Assembly: GCA_002841975.1 (NCBI GenBank)
Contig: PHBQ01000005.1
Location: 1-55,121, forward strand
Reading direction: 5' to 3'
Origin: Candidatus Cloacimonetes bacterium HGW-Cloacimonetes-1
Lineage (GTDB): Bacteria; Cloacimonadota; Cloacimonadia; Cloacimonadales; Cloacimonadaceae
Length of the DNA: 55,121 bases
A program made the position numbers and the translations under genes. The notes under the pieces are model-generated. The model did not search any database. It was not told where the DNA came from and saw nothing but the letters and a program-made list of their open reading frames with translations. Of the stretch, positions 26,049-35,566 are shown piece after piece (position 1 is the first letter of the stretch; each line of letters opens with the position of its first letter).

Positions 26049-28271
26049 ATGCATAATTTTAACATCATCAAAAAGTCGATCACAAGTTGCGGCAGAGAAT
26101 TGACGGTTGAGACCGGCAGAATGGCAAAGCAAGCAAACGGTGCTGTATTGGTCACATATGGCCAGACCACTGCATTGGTAACTGCTACCATGGGTAAGGA
26201 ACCAAACTTGGGAACAGACTTTTTCCCACTTACAGTAGACTTTATAGAGAAGATGTACGCAGCCGGAAAGATTCCCGGCGGTTTTTTTAAGAGGGAGAGT
26301 AAACCTTCTACAGACGCAACTCTGAATGCTCGTCAAATTGATAGAGCCATTCGTCCTTTATTTCCAGAAGGATTCAGAAATCCTGTTCATATCGTTATCA
26401 ACATTTTGTCTTACGACTGTGTTAATGATACTGCGATAGTCGGGATGCTCGGTGCCTCGCTTGCATTAGCAATTTCGGACATTCCTTTCGACGGTCCTAT
26501 CGCCGGCGTCTTAGTAGGCTATATTGACGATGAACTAGTTGTTAACCCTTATCTGGATGTTTTGAAAGAGAAATCAAAACTCAATCTTTCCATTGCCGGA
26601 TCAGATCATTCTATCTGTATGATTGAATCTGCTGCTCATGAATTGCATGAAGATATAATGCTGGAAGCAGTGTTCACTGGTCATGAAGAGATCAAGAAGA
26701 TCGTCGCAATGCAAAAAGAATTTATCCTGGAAGCAGGCAAAGAAAAGATCACTCCTATATTGGATGTCGTGCCTACCGAAATCATGAACAAAGTCGAAGC
26801 TAAATTTGCAGACAAGGTCGCAGTAGCAGCCATGGTCAAAGGCAAGCATGAACGTCAAGATGCTTTTGATGCTGTTGAAGCTGAGATGGTGGAATTCTTC
26901 ACTGCGGAAAATGCTGAAGAATATACAGGAAATGTACGTTTCTTCGCTTTGGCATTCCATGAATTGATTCGCAGATATGTTCGTGATTCCATATTGCACC
27001 ACAAGTTACGTGCAGATGGACGTGATTTGGACGAGCTTCGTGACATCACTTGCGAAATCGACGTATTGCCGATAGTGCACGGAACAGCCTTGTTCACTCG
27101 TGGAGAGACTCAATCACTTGGCGCTCTTACCTTGGGTGGTGGAAGCTCCGAACAGATTATTGACAACCTGGAAACAGAACATAAGAAAGCTTTTTACCTT
27201 CACTACAACTTCCCACCTTTCAGTGTTGGTGAAGCTGGAAGAATGGGACCTACCGGGCGTAGAGAATTGGGTCATGGAAACCTTGCCGAGCGCGCGTTGC
27301 TACCCATCTTGCCTAGTAAAGATGTCTTCCCATACACTATGCGTATTGTTGCAGAAACGCTTGAATCAAACGGTTCATCGTCGATGGCATCAGTATGTAG
27401 CGGTTGCCTTGCAATGATGGCTGCCGGTGTACCTATCAAAGCTCCTGTAGCCGGTATTGCTAATGGCTTGATCATGGAAGGCGACGAATATGTAGTCTTA
27501 ACAGATATCATGGGCTTGGAAGATCACCTTGGCGACATGGACTTTAAGGTTGCCGGAACTCGTGAAGGTATCACTGCCATGCAGATGGATATCAAAATCA
27601 AAGGCATCACCAAAGACATTATGAAGATTGCTTTGGAAAAAGCGAACAAAGCCAGAAACCAAATCCTAGATGTTATGGCAGCTACAATCTCAGAACCAAG
27701 AGCAGAATTATCTCCTACAGCACCTAGAATCGAATCATTCAAGGTTCCTATTGATAAGATAGGAGAGATTATAGGGCCCGCCGGGAAGATGATTAAATCT
27801 ATCATCGAGAAAGCTCAAGTCCAAGTCGATATCCAAGACGATGGTACCGTGAGAATCCTTTCTCCTGATGGAGCTTCAATAGAAAAAGCCAAAAAGATGA
27901 TTTATGGCATCACCCATGAGCCGGAAATTGATGAGCAATTTAGCGGTCCTGTCACACGGATAGAAGCCTATGGTGTATTTGTGAAGATACTTGATGGCCT
28001 CAAAGAAGGTATGGTGCATGTATCACAGATGCATACCTCCAGAATAAATCATCCACTTGATATGGTCAAGCTTGGCGACATCGTTAACGTTAAAGTTATC
28101 GGTATGGAGAAAGGCAAGATTGCTCTTGCTATGAAAGGTCTTCCCGGAAACCCGGAACCTGATCCCAATGCTCCACCACAACCTTACGAACCTTCAAGCA
28201 GAGACCGTGACCGCGGACCCAGCAGACCCTTTAACGGACGTGGTGACCGCAACGACCGCAATCGTCGCTAA
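26049..28271 (+). CDS. pnp: Polyribonucleotide nucleotidyltransferase (PNPase)
   Basis: A 740-residue 3'-5' phosphorolytic exoribonuclease, a trimeric cytoplasmic enzyme of mRNA decay. Two RNase PH-like halves are visible: the first with AKQANGAVLVTYGQTTALVTAT and GGFFKRESKP, the second with DGRDLDELRDI, FTRGETQSLGALTLG, FPPFSVGEAGR and SNGSSSMASVCSG. A KH domain (about 558-620, IGEIIGPAGKMIK) and an S1 domain (about 625-692, RIEAYGVFVKI...GMVHVSQM) follow. The C-terminal tail is Pro-rich then Arg/Asp-rich (SRDRDRGPSRP), probably disordered and RNA-binding. A clear AAGGAGA ribosome site is present. It sits between rpsO and ahcY, only 9 bases ahead of the preferred ahcY start. Confidence 0.98.
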   Translation: MHNFNIIKKSITSCGRELTVETGRMAKQANGAVLVTYGQTTALVTATMGKEPNLGTDFFPLTVDFIEKMYAAGKIPGGFFKRESKPSTDATLNARQIDRAIRPLFPEGFRNPVHIVINILSYDCVNDTAIVGMLGASLALAISDIPFDGPIAGVLVGYIDDELVVNPYLDVLKEKSKLNLSIAGSDHSICMIESAAHELHEDIMLEAVFTGHEEIKKIVAMQKEFILEAGKEKITPILDVVPTEIMNKVEAKFADKVAVAAMVKGKHERQDAFDAVEAEMVEFFTAENAEEYTGNVRFFALAFHELIRRYVRDSILHHKLRADGRDLDELRDITCEIDVLPIVHGTALFTRGETQSLGALTLGGGSSEQIIDNLETEHKKAFYLHYNFPPFSVGEAGRMGPTGRRELGHGNLAERALLPILPSKDVFPYTMRIVAETLESNGSSSMASVCSGCLAMMAAGVPIKAPVAGIANGLIMEGDEYVVLTDIMGLEDHLGDMDFKVAGTREGITAMQMDIKIKGITKDIMKIALEKANKARNQILDVMAATISEPRAELSPTAPRIESFKVPIDKIGEIIGPAGKMIKSIIEKAQVQVDIQDDGTVRILSPDGASIEKAKKMIYGITHEPEIDEQFSGPVTRIEAYGVFVKILDGLKEGMVHVSQMHTSRINHPLDMVKLGDIVNVKVIGMEKGKIALAMKGLPGNPEPDPNAPPQPYEPSSRDRDRGPSRPFNGRGDRNDRNRR

Positions 28272-28280
28272 GAGGTAATG

Positions 28281-29687
28281 ATGGACTACAAGGTTGCTGA
28301 TATTTCGTTGGCAGAATACGGACGGAAAGAGATTGAAATAGCCGAAGTAGAAATGCCGGGACTAATCGCCCTGCGTGAGAAATACGATAAAACAAAACCT
28401 CTTGCCGGATCTCATATCACCGGAAGCCTTCATATGACAATTCAGACAGCAGTGCTGATCGAGACTTTGGTCGAATTAGGTGCCAAAGTTCGCTGGGCGA
28501 GCTGTAACATATTTTCTACTCAGGATCATGCCGCTGCAGCAATCGCTGCGAGCGGCGTTCCTGTCTTTGCTTGGAAAGGTGAGAACCTGGAAGAGTATTG
28601 GTGGTGTACATTACAAGCCCTGTCCTGGGAAAATGATATGGGTCCAAATTTAATCGTTGATGATGGCGGAGATGCTACATTGATGATTCATGAAGGATAC
28701 CGTTTTGAAGAACTGTTTGCAGCAACTGGTAAGGTTCCCGCAATCTCAATAGACAATAAAGAGCTTGCCATTGTGCAAAATCTCATTATTCAAGAGCTAG
28801 TAAATAAGCCCAATAAGTGGCACAATATCGTCAAACAGATGAAGGGCGTAAGTGAAGAGACTACGACTGGAGTTCACCGTCTCTATCAAATGAAAGAGAA
28901 GGGGGAATTACTCTTCCCTGCCATAAATGTAAACGACTCTGTGACAAAGTCCAAATTTGATAATCTCTATGGCTGCCGAGAATCTCTTGCTGATGGTATC
29001 AAACGCGGTACCGATGTAATGGTGTCAGGTAAATTAGCTGTTGTTTGTGGCTATGGTGATGTTGGCAAAGGCTGTGCTCAGTCGATGCGTGGCTTTGGTG
29101 CCAGAGTCATTATCACAGAAATTGATCCTATCTGTGCCCTGCAAGCGGCCATGGAAGGTTATGAAGTCAATACTCTGGAAAACGTCTTAGAGGCTGCTGA
29201 TATCTTTATTACTGCAACTGGTAATTGTGACGTTATCCGAGTGGACCACATGATCAAGATGAAGAACCAGGCTATTGTGTGCAATATAGGGCATTTTGAT
29301 AATGAAATCCAAGTTGAAAAACTCTATGAACTCGAAGGAGTAAAGAGAGTGAACATTAAGCCTCAGGTTGATAAGATAGTGTTGCCCAATGAAAAAGCAA
29401 TCATCCTGTTATCTGAGGGCAGATTGGTCAATCTTGGAAATGCCACCGGACATCCGTCATTTGTAATGAGCTGTTCGTTTACAAACCAAGTGCTTGCTCA
29501 GATGCAGTTATGGGCGACGGAGATGCCGATAGCCGTTTACACTCTTCCCAAAGAATTAGACGAAGAAGTAGCGCGCTTACATTTACCTAAACTGGGTGTA
29601 GCATTAACCCACCTAACAGAAAAACAGGCTAAATATATCAATGTGCCTGTAAACGGACCCTACAAAACGGAAATGTACAGATACTAA
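28281..29687 (+). CDS. ahcY: Adenosylhomocysteinase
   Basis: Hydrolyses S-adenosylhomocysteine to adenosine and homocysteine, removing the product inhibitor of SAM-dependent methylation. At 468 residues it is the bacterial long form. Seen: [26 protein letters not shown] near the N-terminus, [14 protein letters not shown], the NAD site [11 protein letters not shown] with Rossmann fold, [31 protein letters not shown] and the C-terminal [10 protein letters not shown]...[11 protein letters not shown] with the YRY end that closes the neighbouring subunit's NAD site. ATG 28281 is preferred over ATG 28278 because AGAGGT (28271-28276) is better spaced from it. It lies in a run with pnp and UDP-sugar genes. 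Confidence 0.97.
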   Translation: MDYKVADISLAEYGRKEIEIAEVEMPGLIALREKYDKTKPLAGSHITGSLHMTIQTAVLIETLVELGAKVRWASCNIFSTQDHAAAAIAASGVPVFAWKGENLEEYWWCTLQALSWENDMGPNLIVDDGGDATLMIHEGYRFEELFAATGKVPAISIDNKELAIVQNLIIQELVNKPNKWHNIVKQMKGVSEETTTGVHRLYQMKEKGELLFPAINVNDSVTKSKFDNLYGCRESLADGIKRGTDVMVSGKLAVVCGYGDVGKGCAQSMRGFGARVIITEIDPICALQAAMEGYEVNTLENVLEAADIFITATGNCDVIRVDHMIKMKNQAIVCNIGHFDNEIQVEKLYELEGVKRVNIKPQVDKIVLPNEKAIILLSEGRLVNLGNATGHPSFVMSCSFTNQVLAQMQLWATEMPIAVYTLPKELDEEVARLHLPKLGVALTHLTEKQAKYINVPVNGPYKTEMYRY

Positions 29688-29708
29688 AATAAATTATGTG
29701 GAGGCAAT

Positions 29709-31007
29709 ATGTCCTTTAGTCAAAAAATCAAAGACAAGAGCATGAAAATAGGTGTTGTTGGTTTAGGTTATGTCGGGCTTCCGATGGCCGTAACCGTTGC
29801 AAAGAAAGGTTTCACAGTTTTAGGATTTGAAGTTAGCCAGTATGCCATTGAGCATGTCAATGCCGGCATAAACTATATCGGTGACGTCGAAGATCAAGAT
29901 TTGGTTGATGTTGTCAAAGCAGGCAAACTCTCAGCTACCGCAGACTATACTCGCATGAGTGAAGTGAACGTTGTAATGATAGCTGTTCCCACACCCCTTG
30001 ATCGTTATCATCAGCCTGATACTACATTTATAGAACTTGCTACCAAAGCTATGGCCCCTCACCTTCCAAAGGATACACTGGTAGTCTTGGAAAGTACCAC
30101 TTATCCCGGTACAACCAGAGAAATTATCGTACCCGAGTTGGAGAAAATCGGATTAGTAGTAGGTGTCGATATATTTGTCGGTTTCTCACCAGAGCGTGTA
30201 GATCCGGGCAATGAAACATATAAAACTCATAATACCCCTAAAGTCGTCGGTGGAATGACTCCCAAGTGCAACGAATATTGTAAAGCATTCTATGAAAGCG
30301 TTCTCGACGCATCTGTACATTTAGTGTCTTCTCCGGAAGTTGCTGAAATGGAGAAGATATATGAAAACACTTTCCGCAATATCAATATTGCTCTTGCCAA
30401 TGAAATGGCTGTACTGTGCAACAAAATGGGAATCAGTATATGGGAAGTGATTGATGCTGCAAAGACGAAACCTTATGGTTTTATGGCATTTTATCCTGGC
30501 CCTGGCGTAGGTGGACATTGTATCCCTATCGATCCATTCTATCTGACTTGGAAAGCCAGAGAATTCGATTTTCACACTCGTTTGATCGAGCTTGCCGGTG
30601 AAATCAACATCGCTATGCCTGAATACGTGATTCAGAGAGCCATCAAAATACTCAACAAACAAGGTGTAGCAATATCAAGAGCAAAGATCCTACTTTTGGG
30701 AGCTGCGTACAAAAAAGACATCAGAGATATGCGTGAATCACCGATCGAAGGTCTCATCGACCAGCTGGAAACTTATCATGCTGACTTTGATATTCATGAT
30801 CCTTATGTTGAAGAATTCCATCATGAAAAGAACGGAAAGACATACAAGACTGTCCCCATGGGCAATCTGAAAAAATATGACATCATTATTATCGTCACTG
30901 ACCATAGCAATATAGACTATGAGAAACTCATCAGTACCGGCATTGCAGTACTCGATACCAGAAATGCATGCAAAGACCTAACAGCTGACAATATTGAACG
31001 TTTGTAA
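29709..31007 (+). CDS. wbpA: Nucleotide-sugar dehydrogenase, UDP-N-acetylglucosamine/mannosamine 6-dehydrogenase type
   Basis: A 432-residue UDP-sugar 6-dehydrogenase that oxidises C6 of a UDP-N-acetylhexosamine to the acid in two NAD+ steps. Seen: an N-terminal Rossmann motif GVVGLGYVGLP (15-25), PTPLDRYHQPD, LESTTYPGTTRE, FSPERVDPGN, ENTFRNINIALANE and the catalytic loop GGHCIPIDP with Cys271. GGHC with IPIDPFYLTWKA is the WbpA/WecC/TviB form, unlike the GGSC of UDP-glucose dehydrogenase at 32565, so the substrate is probably UDP-GlcNAc or UDP-ManNAc. It has a GGAGG ribosome site 21 bases after ahcY. Product would feed O-antigen or capsule synthesis. The exact epimer is uncertain. Confidence 0.9.
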   Translation: MSFSQKIKDKSMKIGVVGLGYVGLPMAVTVAKKGFTVLGFEVSQYAIEHVNAGINYIGDVEDQDLVDVVKAGKLSATADYTRMSEVNVVMIAVPTPLDRYHQPDTTFIELATKAMAPHLPKDTLVVLESTTYPGTTREIIVPELEKIGLVVGVDIFVGFSPERVDPGNETYKTHNTPKVVGGMTPKCNEYCKAFYESVLDASVHLVSSPEVAEMEKIYENTFRNINIALANEMAVLCNKMGISIWEVIDAAKTKPYGFMAFYPGPGVGGHCIPIDPFYLTWKAREFDFHTRLIELAGEINIAMPEYVIQRAIKILNKQGVAISRAKILLLGAAYKKDIRDMRESPIEGLIDQLETYHADFDIHDPYVEEFHHEKNGKTYKTVPMGNLKKYDIIIIVTDHSNIDYEKLISTGIAVLDTRNACKDLTADNIERL

Positions 31008-31032
31008 ATCGTCACCTGGAGAGTAATCGCAC

Positions 31033-31605
31033 ATGGCTACACATAAGCCTGTTATAGTGCATGACTTGAATGGAGACTTTAGTATCTCTGAGGGAGATGA
31101 TAGATGGTATGTCATTCACACCAAACCAAGGTGTGAAAAGAAACTGGCAGATTATGCCAGATTGAAAGATATCGTCTATTATCTTCCTCAATTCAATTCT
31201 GTACACTCTTATCAATATCGAAAAGTGGTCTTTACCAAACCTATGTTCCCAGGATACGTGTTTTCAAGATTGAATCCTACTCAACGGGACATCTTGAAGA
31301 TCACTGGCTATGCTGCAAATTTCATCAAAGTCCAGCACGAGCGTGAACTGCTTGATGAGCTGAGCTTTATCTATAACGGTAGCAAGAAAAACGCTGACTT
31401 TGAGAATGCGTTGTGGCTATCATCCGGCTTGGAAGTCGAGATTATCAAAGGTCCTCTCAAAGGGCTACGTGGTGTCGTCGAGGACCACACAAAAATCGGA
31501 GAAGTGAGATTACAGGTAAACATGCTGCACCAAGCGGTAATGGTAAAAGTCAATCCCTCGGATGTGAAAATAGTTGGAGAGTACGTAGTTGTTGATACAA
31601 TGTAA
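31033..31605 (+). CDS. Specialised NusG paralogue (RfaH/UpxY/LoaP-type antiterminator)
   Basis: A 190-residue protein with a NusG N-terminal domain (about 23-120: RWYVIHTKPRCEKKLADYARL, VFTKPMFPGYVFSRL, ITGYAANFIKV) and a C-terminal KOW domain (about 130-190: GLEVEIIKGPLKGLRGVVED). True NusG lies in the secE-rplK cluster and has long FIG/GxPxPL features; none of those neighbours is present. Placement among UDP-sugar genes is typical of NusG paralogues that bind paused RNA polymerase and push it through long polysaccharide operons. It would therefore promote elongation of this or another surface-polysaccharide operon. Its GGAG site is about 10 bases upstream. Family call strong; specialised role inferred from context. 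Confidence 0.85.
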   Translation: MATHKPVIVHDLNGDFSISEGDDRWYVIHTKPRCEKKLADYARLKDIVYYLPQFNSVHSYQYRKVVFTKPMFPGYVFSRLNPTQRDILKITGYAANFIKVQHERELLDELSFIYNGSKKNADFENALWLSSGLEVEIIKGPLKGLRGVVEDHTKIGEVRLQVNMLHQAVMVKVNPSDVKIVGEYVVVDTM

Positions 31606-31620
31606 CATTAAAGGTGTAAT

Positions 31621-32550
31621 ATGAAAATCTTAGTTACCGGTGGCGCCGGATTCATAGGATCTCACATTGTGGATTCATACCTTGAGGCTGGGCACGAAGT
31701 TTTAGTATTGGACAACCTATCCTCAGGCGCAATTAGAAATATCAATCCCAAGGCAAAGTTTTATCAAGCTGATATCTGCTCTTCAGAGACTGAAGCAATT
31801 TTTAAAGCCGAGAAACCGGACATCGTAAATCACCTTGCTGCTCATGTCTCTGTACCAAACTCTATCATGGATCCCATGTACGACACTCAAGTGAATGCTC
31901 TGGGGCTCGTCAATATCCTCCAGGCATGCATTAAGTATAACACTCATAAAATTATCTTCAGTTCCTCCGGTGGAGCAATCTATGGCGATACTGAAGAGTA
32001 TCCTACTAAAGAGACATGCACACCCTTACCTTTATCTATATATGCTATCAACAAAATGGCGGGTGAGCAGTACATCAAGTTTTACAATCACCATCATGGC
32101 TTAAATTATACGATCTTGAGGTATGCAAACGTCTATGGACCTCGCCAAGTATCACAAGGTGAGGGAGGGGTGGTTGCTACATTTATCAGCCAGATGCTGA
32201 AAGGAATCACACCCGCTATCTACTCTTACCCGGAATCTCCCATGGGCATGATCCGAGATTATGTCTACGTGGCTGATGTGGTCTATGCAAATGTGCAAGC
32301 CCTGGATCTGGGAGATGGTGAAACAATCAATATTGGCACATGCACAGAAACCAACACAACTGAATTGTATAATGAACTTGCACTGCAAATAGGCTTCAAA
32401 TATTCTGCAGCTTCAGGATCTGCCAGAGCAGGTGATCTGCGGAGAAATCTACTTAATATTGACAAGGCTAAAGAAGTGCTTAACTGGGAACCGAAGTACA
32501 GTTTAAAAGATGGGATTGCCCAGACGATAGATTATTTTAAAAATACATAG
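31621..32550 (+). CDS. NAD-dependent sugar epimerase (UDP-glucose 4-epimerase-like, extended SDR)
   Basis: A 309-residue extended short-chain dehydrogenase that probably epimerises C4 of a UDP-sugar. Seen: NAD site [12 protein letters not shown] at the N-terminus, [30 protein letters not shown] with catalytic Ser, YAINK with Tyr141 and Lys145, and [10 protein letters not shown]. It is shorter than classical GalE (about 338) and resembles the GalE/WbpP-like group that acts on UDP-Glc or UDP-GlcNAc. Neighbouring UDP-sugar dehydrogenases on both sides suggest the three supply uronic or amino-uronic sugars for a surface polysaccharide. Substrate is open. Confidence 0.88.
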   Translation: MKILVTGGAGFIGSHIVDSYLEAGHEVLVLDNLSSGAIRNINPKAKFYQADICSSETEAIFKAEKPDIVNHLAAHVSVPNSIMDPMYDTQVNALGLVNILQACIKYNTHKIIFSSSGGAIYGDTEEYPTKETCTPLPLSIYAINKMAGEQYIKFYNHHHGLNYTILRYANVYGPRQVSQGEGGVVATFISQMLKGITPAIYSYPESPMGMIRDYVYVADVVYANVQALDLGDGETINIGTCTETNTTELYNELALQIGFKYSAASGSARAGDLRRNLLNIDKAKEVLNWEPKYSLKDGIAQTIDYFKNT

Positions 32551-32564
32551 AAGATGAGGTCAAA

Positions 32565-33887
32565 ATGAAATTAGCAGTAGTTGGCACAGGATATGTAGGA
32601 CTTGTAACCGGCACTTGTTTTGCCGAAATGGGTAACAACGTAATTTGCGTTGATAACGACAGCACCAAAATTGACAAACTAATCACTGGTGAAATACCGA
32701 TATTTGAACCGGGATTGGAAGATATGGTGCGCCGTAATTCTGAAGGCGGAAGACTTTCATTTACCATGGATCTCAAGACATCTGTAGAACAATCTCTGGT
32801 GATATTTATCGCTGTCGGTACTCCTCCTGATGAAGATGGTTCAGCCGATTTACAATATGTTTTGGCAGTGGCTCGTGACATCGCACTATATATGAATGAA
32901 TACAAGATCGTTGTAGATAAATCCACTGTTCCGGTAGGTACTGCAGACTTAGTAATTGCCGAAATGAAGAAAGTGCTTCATGAACGCGGAGTAGATTTTG
33001 AATTTGACGTAGTATCAAATCCTGAATTCCTCAAAGAAGGTGCTGCAATAGATGATTTTATGAGGCCGGATAGAGTTGTGGTCGGTGTAGATAACGTACA
33101 GGTCGGAGAGATCATGAAAGTATTGTACTCGCCCTTCAATCGTACCAGTGACCGCGTGATAACGATGTCCATACGCTCTGCAGAGATGACAAAGTATGCT
33201 GCAAATGCCATGCTAGCAACCAAGATATCATTTATGAACGAGATAGCCAGGCTATGTGAAGTAATGGGAGCAGACGTGGCAGAAGTACGCAATGGCATTG
33301 GTTCTGATACCAGAATTGGCTACAAATTTATCTATCCCGGAGTTGGATACGGCGGTAGCTGTTTTCCCAAAGACGTTAAAGCCTTGATCCACATGTCCAA
33401 AAAAGAAGGTTTGAACCCGCAATTACTCGATGCTGTGGAAGCCGTTAATGATGAGCAGAAGCATGTACTGGTCAACAAGGTCAAGCAACAGTTCGGAAGC
33501 AATTTGAAGGGTAAGACCTTTGCGATCTGGGGATTGGCATTCAAACCCCAAACCGATGATATGCGTGAAGCTCCATCAATTGTTATCATTGAAGAATTGC
33601 TCTCACTTGGTGCTATTGTGCGAGTTTTCGATCCCGTTGCTATGAATGAGGCTAAACACCGTCTTGAAGGTGTTTCCGGCGTCCAGTATTGTGAAAACGA
33701 GTATGAAGCATTACAAAATGCAGATGCTATGCTGCTAATTACAGAATGGCATCAATTCCGTTATCCGGATTTTCCACGGATTGCCGAATTGCTGAAACAA
33801 AAAGTGATCTTTGATGGCAGAAATCTCTATGACCCCCGGCAAGTAAAAGAACTGGGATTCACTTATTACGGGATTGGTAGAAACTAA
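32565..33887 (+). CDS. ugd: UDP-glucose 6-dehydrogenase
   Basis: A 440-residue enzyme that oxidises UDP-glucose to UDP-glucuronate with two NAD+. Seen: Rossmann motif [46 protein letters not shown], a MRPDRVVVG block and the catalytic loop [13 protein letters not shown] with Cys266, then [17 protein letters not shown] in the UDP-binding C-terminal domain. The GGSCFPKD form separates it from the HexNAc dehydrogenase at 29709. It is the last gene of the co-directional run from rpsO and is followed by an intrinsic terminator at 33913. Confidence 0.95.
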   Translation: MKLAVVGTGYVGLVTGTCFAEMGNNVICVDNDSTKIDKLITGEIPIFEPGLEDMVRRNSEGGRLSFTMDLKTSVEQSLVIFIAVGTPPDEDGSADLQYVLAVARDIALYMNEYKIVVDKSTVPVGTADLVIAEMKKVLHERGVDFEFDVVSNPEFLKEGAAIDDFMRPDRVVVGVDNVQVGEIMKVLYSPFNRTSDRVITMSIRSAEMTKYAANAMLATKISFMNEIARLCEVMGADVAEVRNGIGSDTRIGYKFIYPGVGYGGSCFPKDVKALIHMSKKEGLNPQLLDAVEAVNDEQKHVLVNKVKQQFGSNLKGKTFAIWGLAFKPQTDDMREAPSIVIIEELLSLGAIVRVFDPVAMNEAKHRLEGVSGVQYCENEYEALQNADAMLLITEWHQFRYPDFPRIAELLKQKVIFDGRNLYDPRQVKELGFTYYGIGRN

Positions 33888-33912
33888 GTATATAATTCCC
33901 CAAAATAGTATT

Positions 33913-33946
33913 GAGCCGTATTAGAAATAGTTCGGCTCTTGTTTTA
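33913..33946 (+). terminator. Intrinsic terminator after ugd
   Basis: GAGCCG (33913-33918) pairs with CGGCTC (33933-33938) around a 14-base, partly pairable loop, followed by TTGTTTTA. It lies 25 bases after the ugd stop. Confidence 0.72.
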
Positions 33947-33993
33947 TAAAGCAAGGCTACTGCAATCCTAGGCGCAAGTGTCGTGCTTCTCTG

Positions 33994-34056
33994 GCGATTC
34001 CCTCGTCGCGACAAGGGCTTCACGAGGGAGTCACGAGGGGATCACCTGAGATCGAA
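33994..34056 (+). repeat. Dispersed palindromic intergenic repeat, copy B
   Basis: GCGATTCCCTCGT on the left can pair with ACGAGGGAGTC on the right, and the right side repeats the 11-base unit TCACGAGGGGA. Bases 34015-34048 match copy A (14891-14924) at 33 of 34 positions. Confidence 0.85.
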
Positions 34057-34198
34057 GCAAGTAGCAAAATGAGAAAGTATGCACATTTATTGCCGAGGGG
34101 GAGATTTTAAAATTGCTGATGTTTATGTCAGTTACGGCCGAATTAGCTTCTATCAGACAAAATTCACGACTGTGTTAGGCAAAACCCTAAGAAAAGAT

Positions 34199-34228
34199 TT
34201 GACAGATTATCCGCTAATTTCTCATTAT
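34199..34228 (+). promoter_or_regulatory. Promoter of the 2-oxoacid:ferredoxin oxidoreductase operon
   Basis: A perfect TTGACA (34199-34204), an 18-base spacer and CATTAT (34223-34228) predict a start near 34235. The short leader carries GAAGGAG ahead of ATG 34265. Confidence 0.6.
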
Positions 34229-34264
34229 CACAGAAGAAAGAAAATCAAATGAAGGAGTGCAACC

Positions 34265-34468
34265 ATGCCCAAAATGACGGTTGACCCAAATTACTGTAAA
34301 GGCTGTGGTCTCTGCATTGAAGCGTGTCCGAAGAAGATCATTCGTTTCTCGGAACAGATCAATGCCAAAGGGTATCACTATGCAGAATGTTTTAATCAGG
34401 ACGCTTGTATTGCGTGCAAAATGTGCTATGTTACATGCCCTGACGTAGCAATAATAATTGAGAAGTGA
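34265..34468 (+). CDS. korD: 2-oxoacid:ferredoxin oxidoreductase, delta (ferredoxin-like) subunit
   Basis: A 67-residue two-[4Fe-4S] ferredoxin subunit. The cluster ligands are plain: CKGCGLCIEACP (Cys 11, 14, 17, 21) and CIACKMCYVTCP (Cys 48, 51, 54, 58). It passes electrons from the thiamine-diphosphate site of the beta subunit to external ferredoxin. It is the first gene of a delta-alpha-beta-gamma operon with its own promoter and a GAAGGAG ribosome site; the alpha gene starts 8 bases after its stop. Confidence 0.93.
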   Translation: MPKMTVDPNYCKGCGLCIEACPKKIIRFSEQINAKGYHYAECFNQDACIACKMCYVTCPDVAIIIEK

Positions 34469-34476
34469 GGGATTAG

Positions 34477-35556
34477 ATGACTAAAGTTTTAATGAAAGGT
34501 AATGAAGCAGTTGCTGAAGCCGCAATTCGTTCCGGTTGTCGTCTGTATTTTGCGTATCCCATCACTCCCCAAAGCGAATTGATCGAGTACATGGCTAAGA
34601 TGATGCCCAAAGTTGGTGGCACCTTCTTGCAAGCTGAAAGTGAAGTAGCAGCTATCAATATGGTCTATGGAGCAGCAGGAGCAGGACGCAGAGTCATGAC
34701 TTCTTCATCTTCTCCAGGTATATCACTCAAGATGGAAGGTATTTCCTACATTGCCGGGGCACAACTTCCGGCAGTTATTATCAACGTACAACGTGGTGGT
34801 CCCGGTTTGGGCGATATTCAACCCGGACAAAGTGACTATTTCCAAGCAGTAAAAGGTGGCGGTCATGGAGATTATCACCTCATTGTATTAGCACCAAGCT
34901 CCGTACAAGAATTTGCGGACATGGCAGGAGAAGCCTTTGATCTGGCAGATAAATATCGTACAGCTGTAATGATTTTGGCTGATGGTATGTTGGGTCAAAT
35001 GATGGAGCCCGTTGAATTCAAACCCGCAAAAACTGCTGAAGAAATTGAAGCTTTGAACTCTCAACACCATGACTGGTGTATTTGTCCCAATGTAGAAGGA
35101 CCTGAACATCACCATCACGAGATTAATAGCTTAGAAATCGACCCGAGTGTACTGGAACAGCATGTTTACAACTTGTATGATAATTATGCTACCATCGAAA
35201 AAAATGAGCTTCGCTACGAGTCTTACAACGTTTCTGATGATAATGAAATATTATGCGTGGCATGGGGTACTGCTTCTCGTATTGTGAAATCGGCAATCAA
35301 CGAACTGAAAGTCGAAGGCAAGAGTATTGGCATGATTCGTCCCATCACTGTATGGCCTTTCCCATATCAAGAGATTGATGCTGCAATAGGCAAAAACGTG
35401 AAGAAAGTATACGTTTTTGAGCTGAATATGGGTCAGATGCTCGATGATGTGAAAATCGCTGTCAATGGTAAAGTGCCTGTAGATTTCTGGGGAAAAGTAG
35501 GCGGTATTGTCTTTACTCCCGCAGAAATTAAAACAAAACTTGAAGAGTGCTTTTAA
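34477..35556 (+). CDS. korA: 2-oxoacid:ferredoxin oxidoreductase, alpha subunit (KorA/VorB-like)
   Basis: A 359-residue subunit carrying domain I (pyrimidine-side) and domain II of the oxidoreductase, which oxidatively decarboxylates a 2-oxoacid to its acyl-CoA while reducing ferredoxin. Seen: LMKGNEAVAEAAIRSGCRLYFAYPITPQ (written here as its N-terminal block), the QAESEVAAINMVYGAAGAG segment, TSSSSPGISLKMEGISY, VNVQRGGPGLGD-like region (IINVQRGGPG) and GQSDYFQAVKGGGHGD. The sequence style also resembles VorB, so the natural substrate may be 2-oxoglutarate or branched-chain 2-oxoacids from amino-acid fermentation. It follows korD by 8 bases and precedes korB by 10. Confidence 0.9.
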   Translation: MTKVLMKGNEAVAEAAIRSGCRLYFAYPITPQSELIEYMAKMMPKVGGTFLQAESEVAAINMVYGAAGAGRRVMTSSSSPGISLKMEGISYIAGAQLPAVIINVQRGGPGLGDIQPGQSDYFQAVKGGGHGDYHLIVLAPSSVQEFADMAGEAFDLADKYRTAVMILADGMLGQMMEPVEFKPAKTAEEIEALNSQHHDWCICPNVEGPEHHHHEINSLEIDPSVLEQHVYNLYDNYATIEKNELRYESYNVSDDNEILCVAWGTASRIVKSAINELKVEGKSIGMIRPITVWPFPYQEIDAAIGKNVKKVYVFELNMGQMLDDVKIAVNGKVPVDFWGKVGGIVFTPAEIKTKLEECF

Positions 35557-35566
35557 GGAGGAATGA

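Larger units (their letters stand above)
33888..34264. other. Gene-free stretch between ugd and korD
   Basis: 377 bases hold the ugd terminator, dispersed repeat copy B and the korD promoter. Nothing recognised in 34062-34198. Confidence 0.65.
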
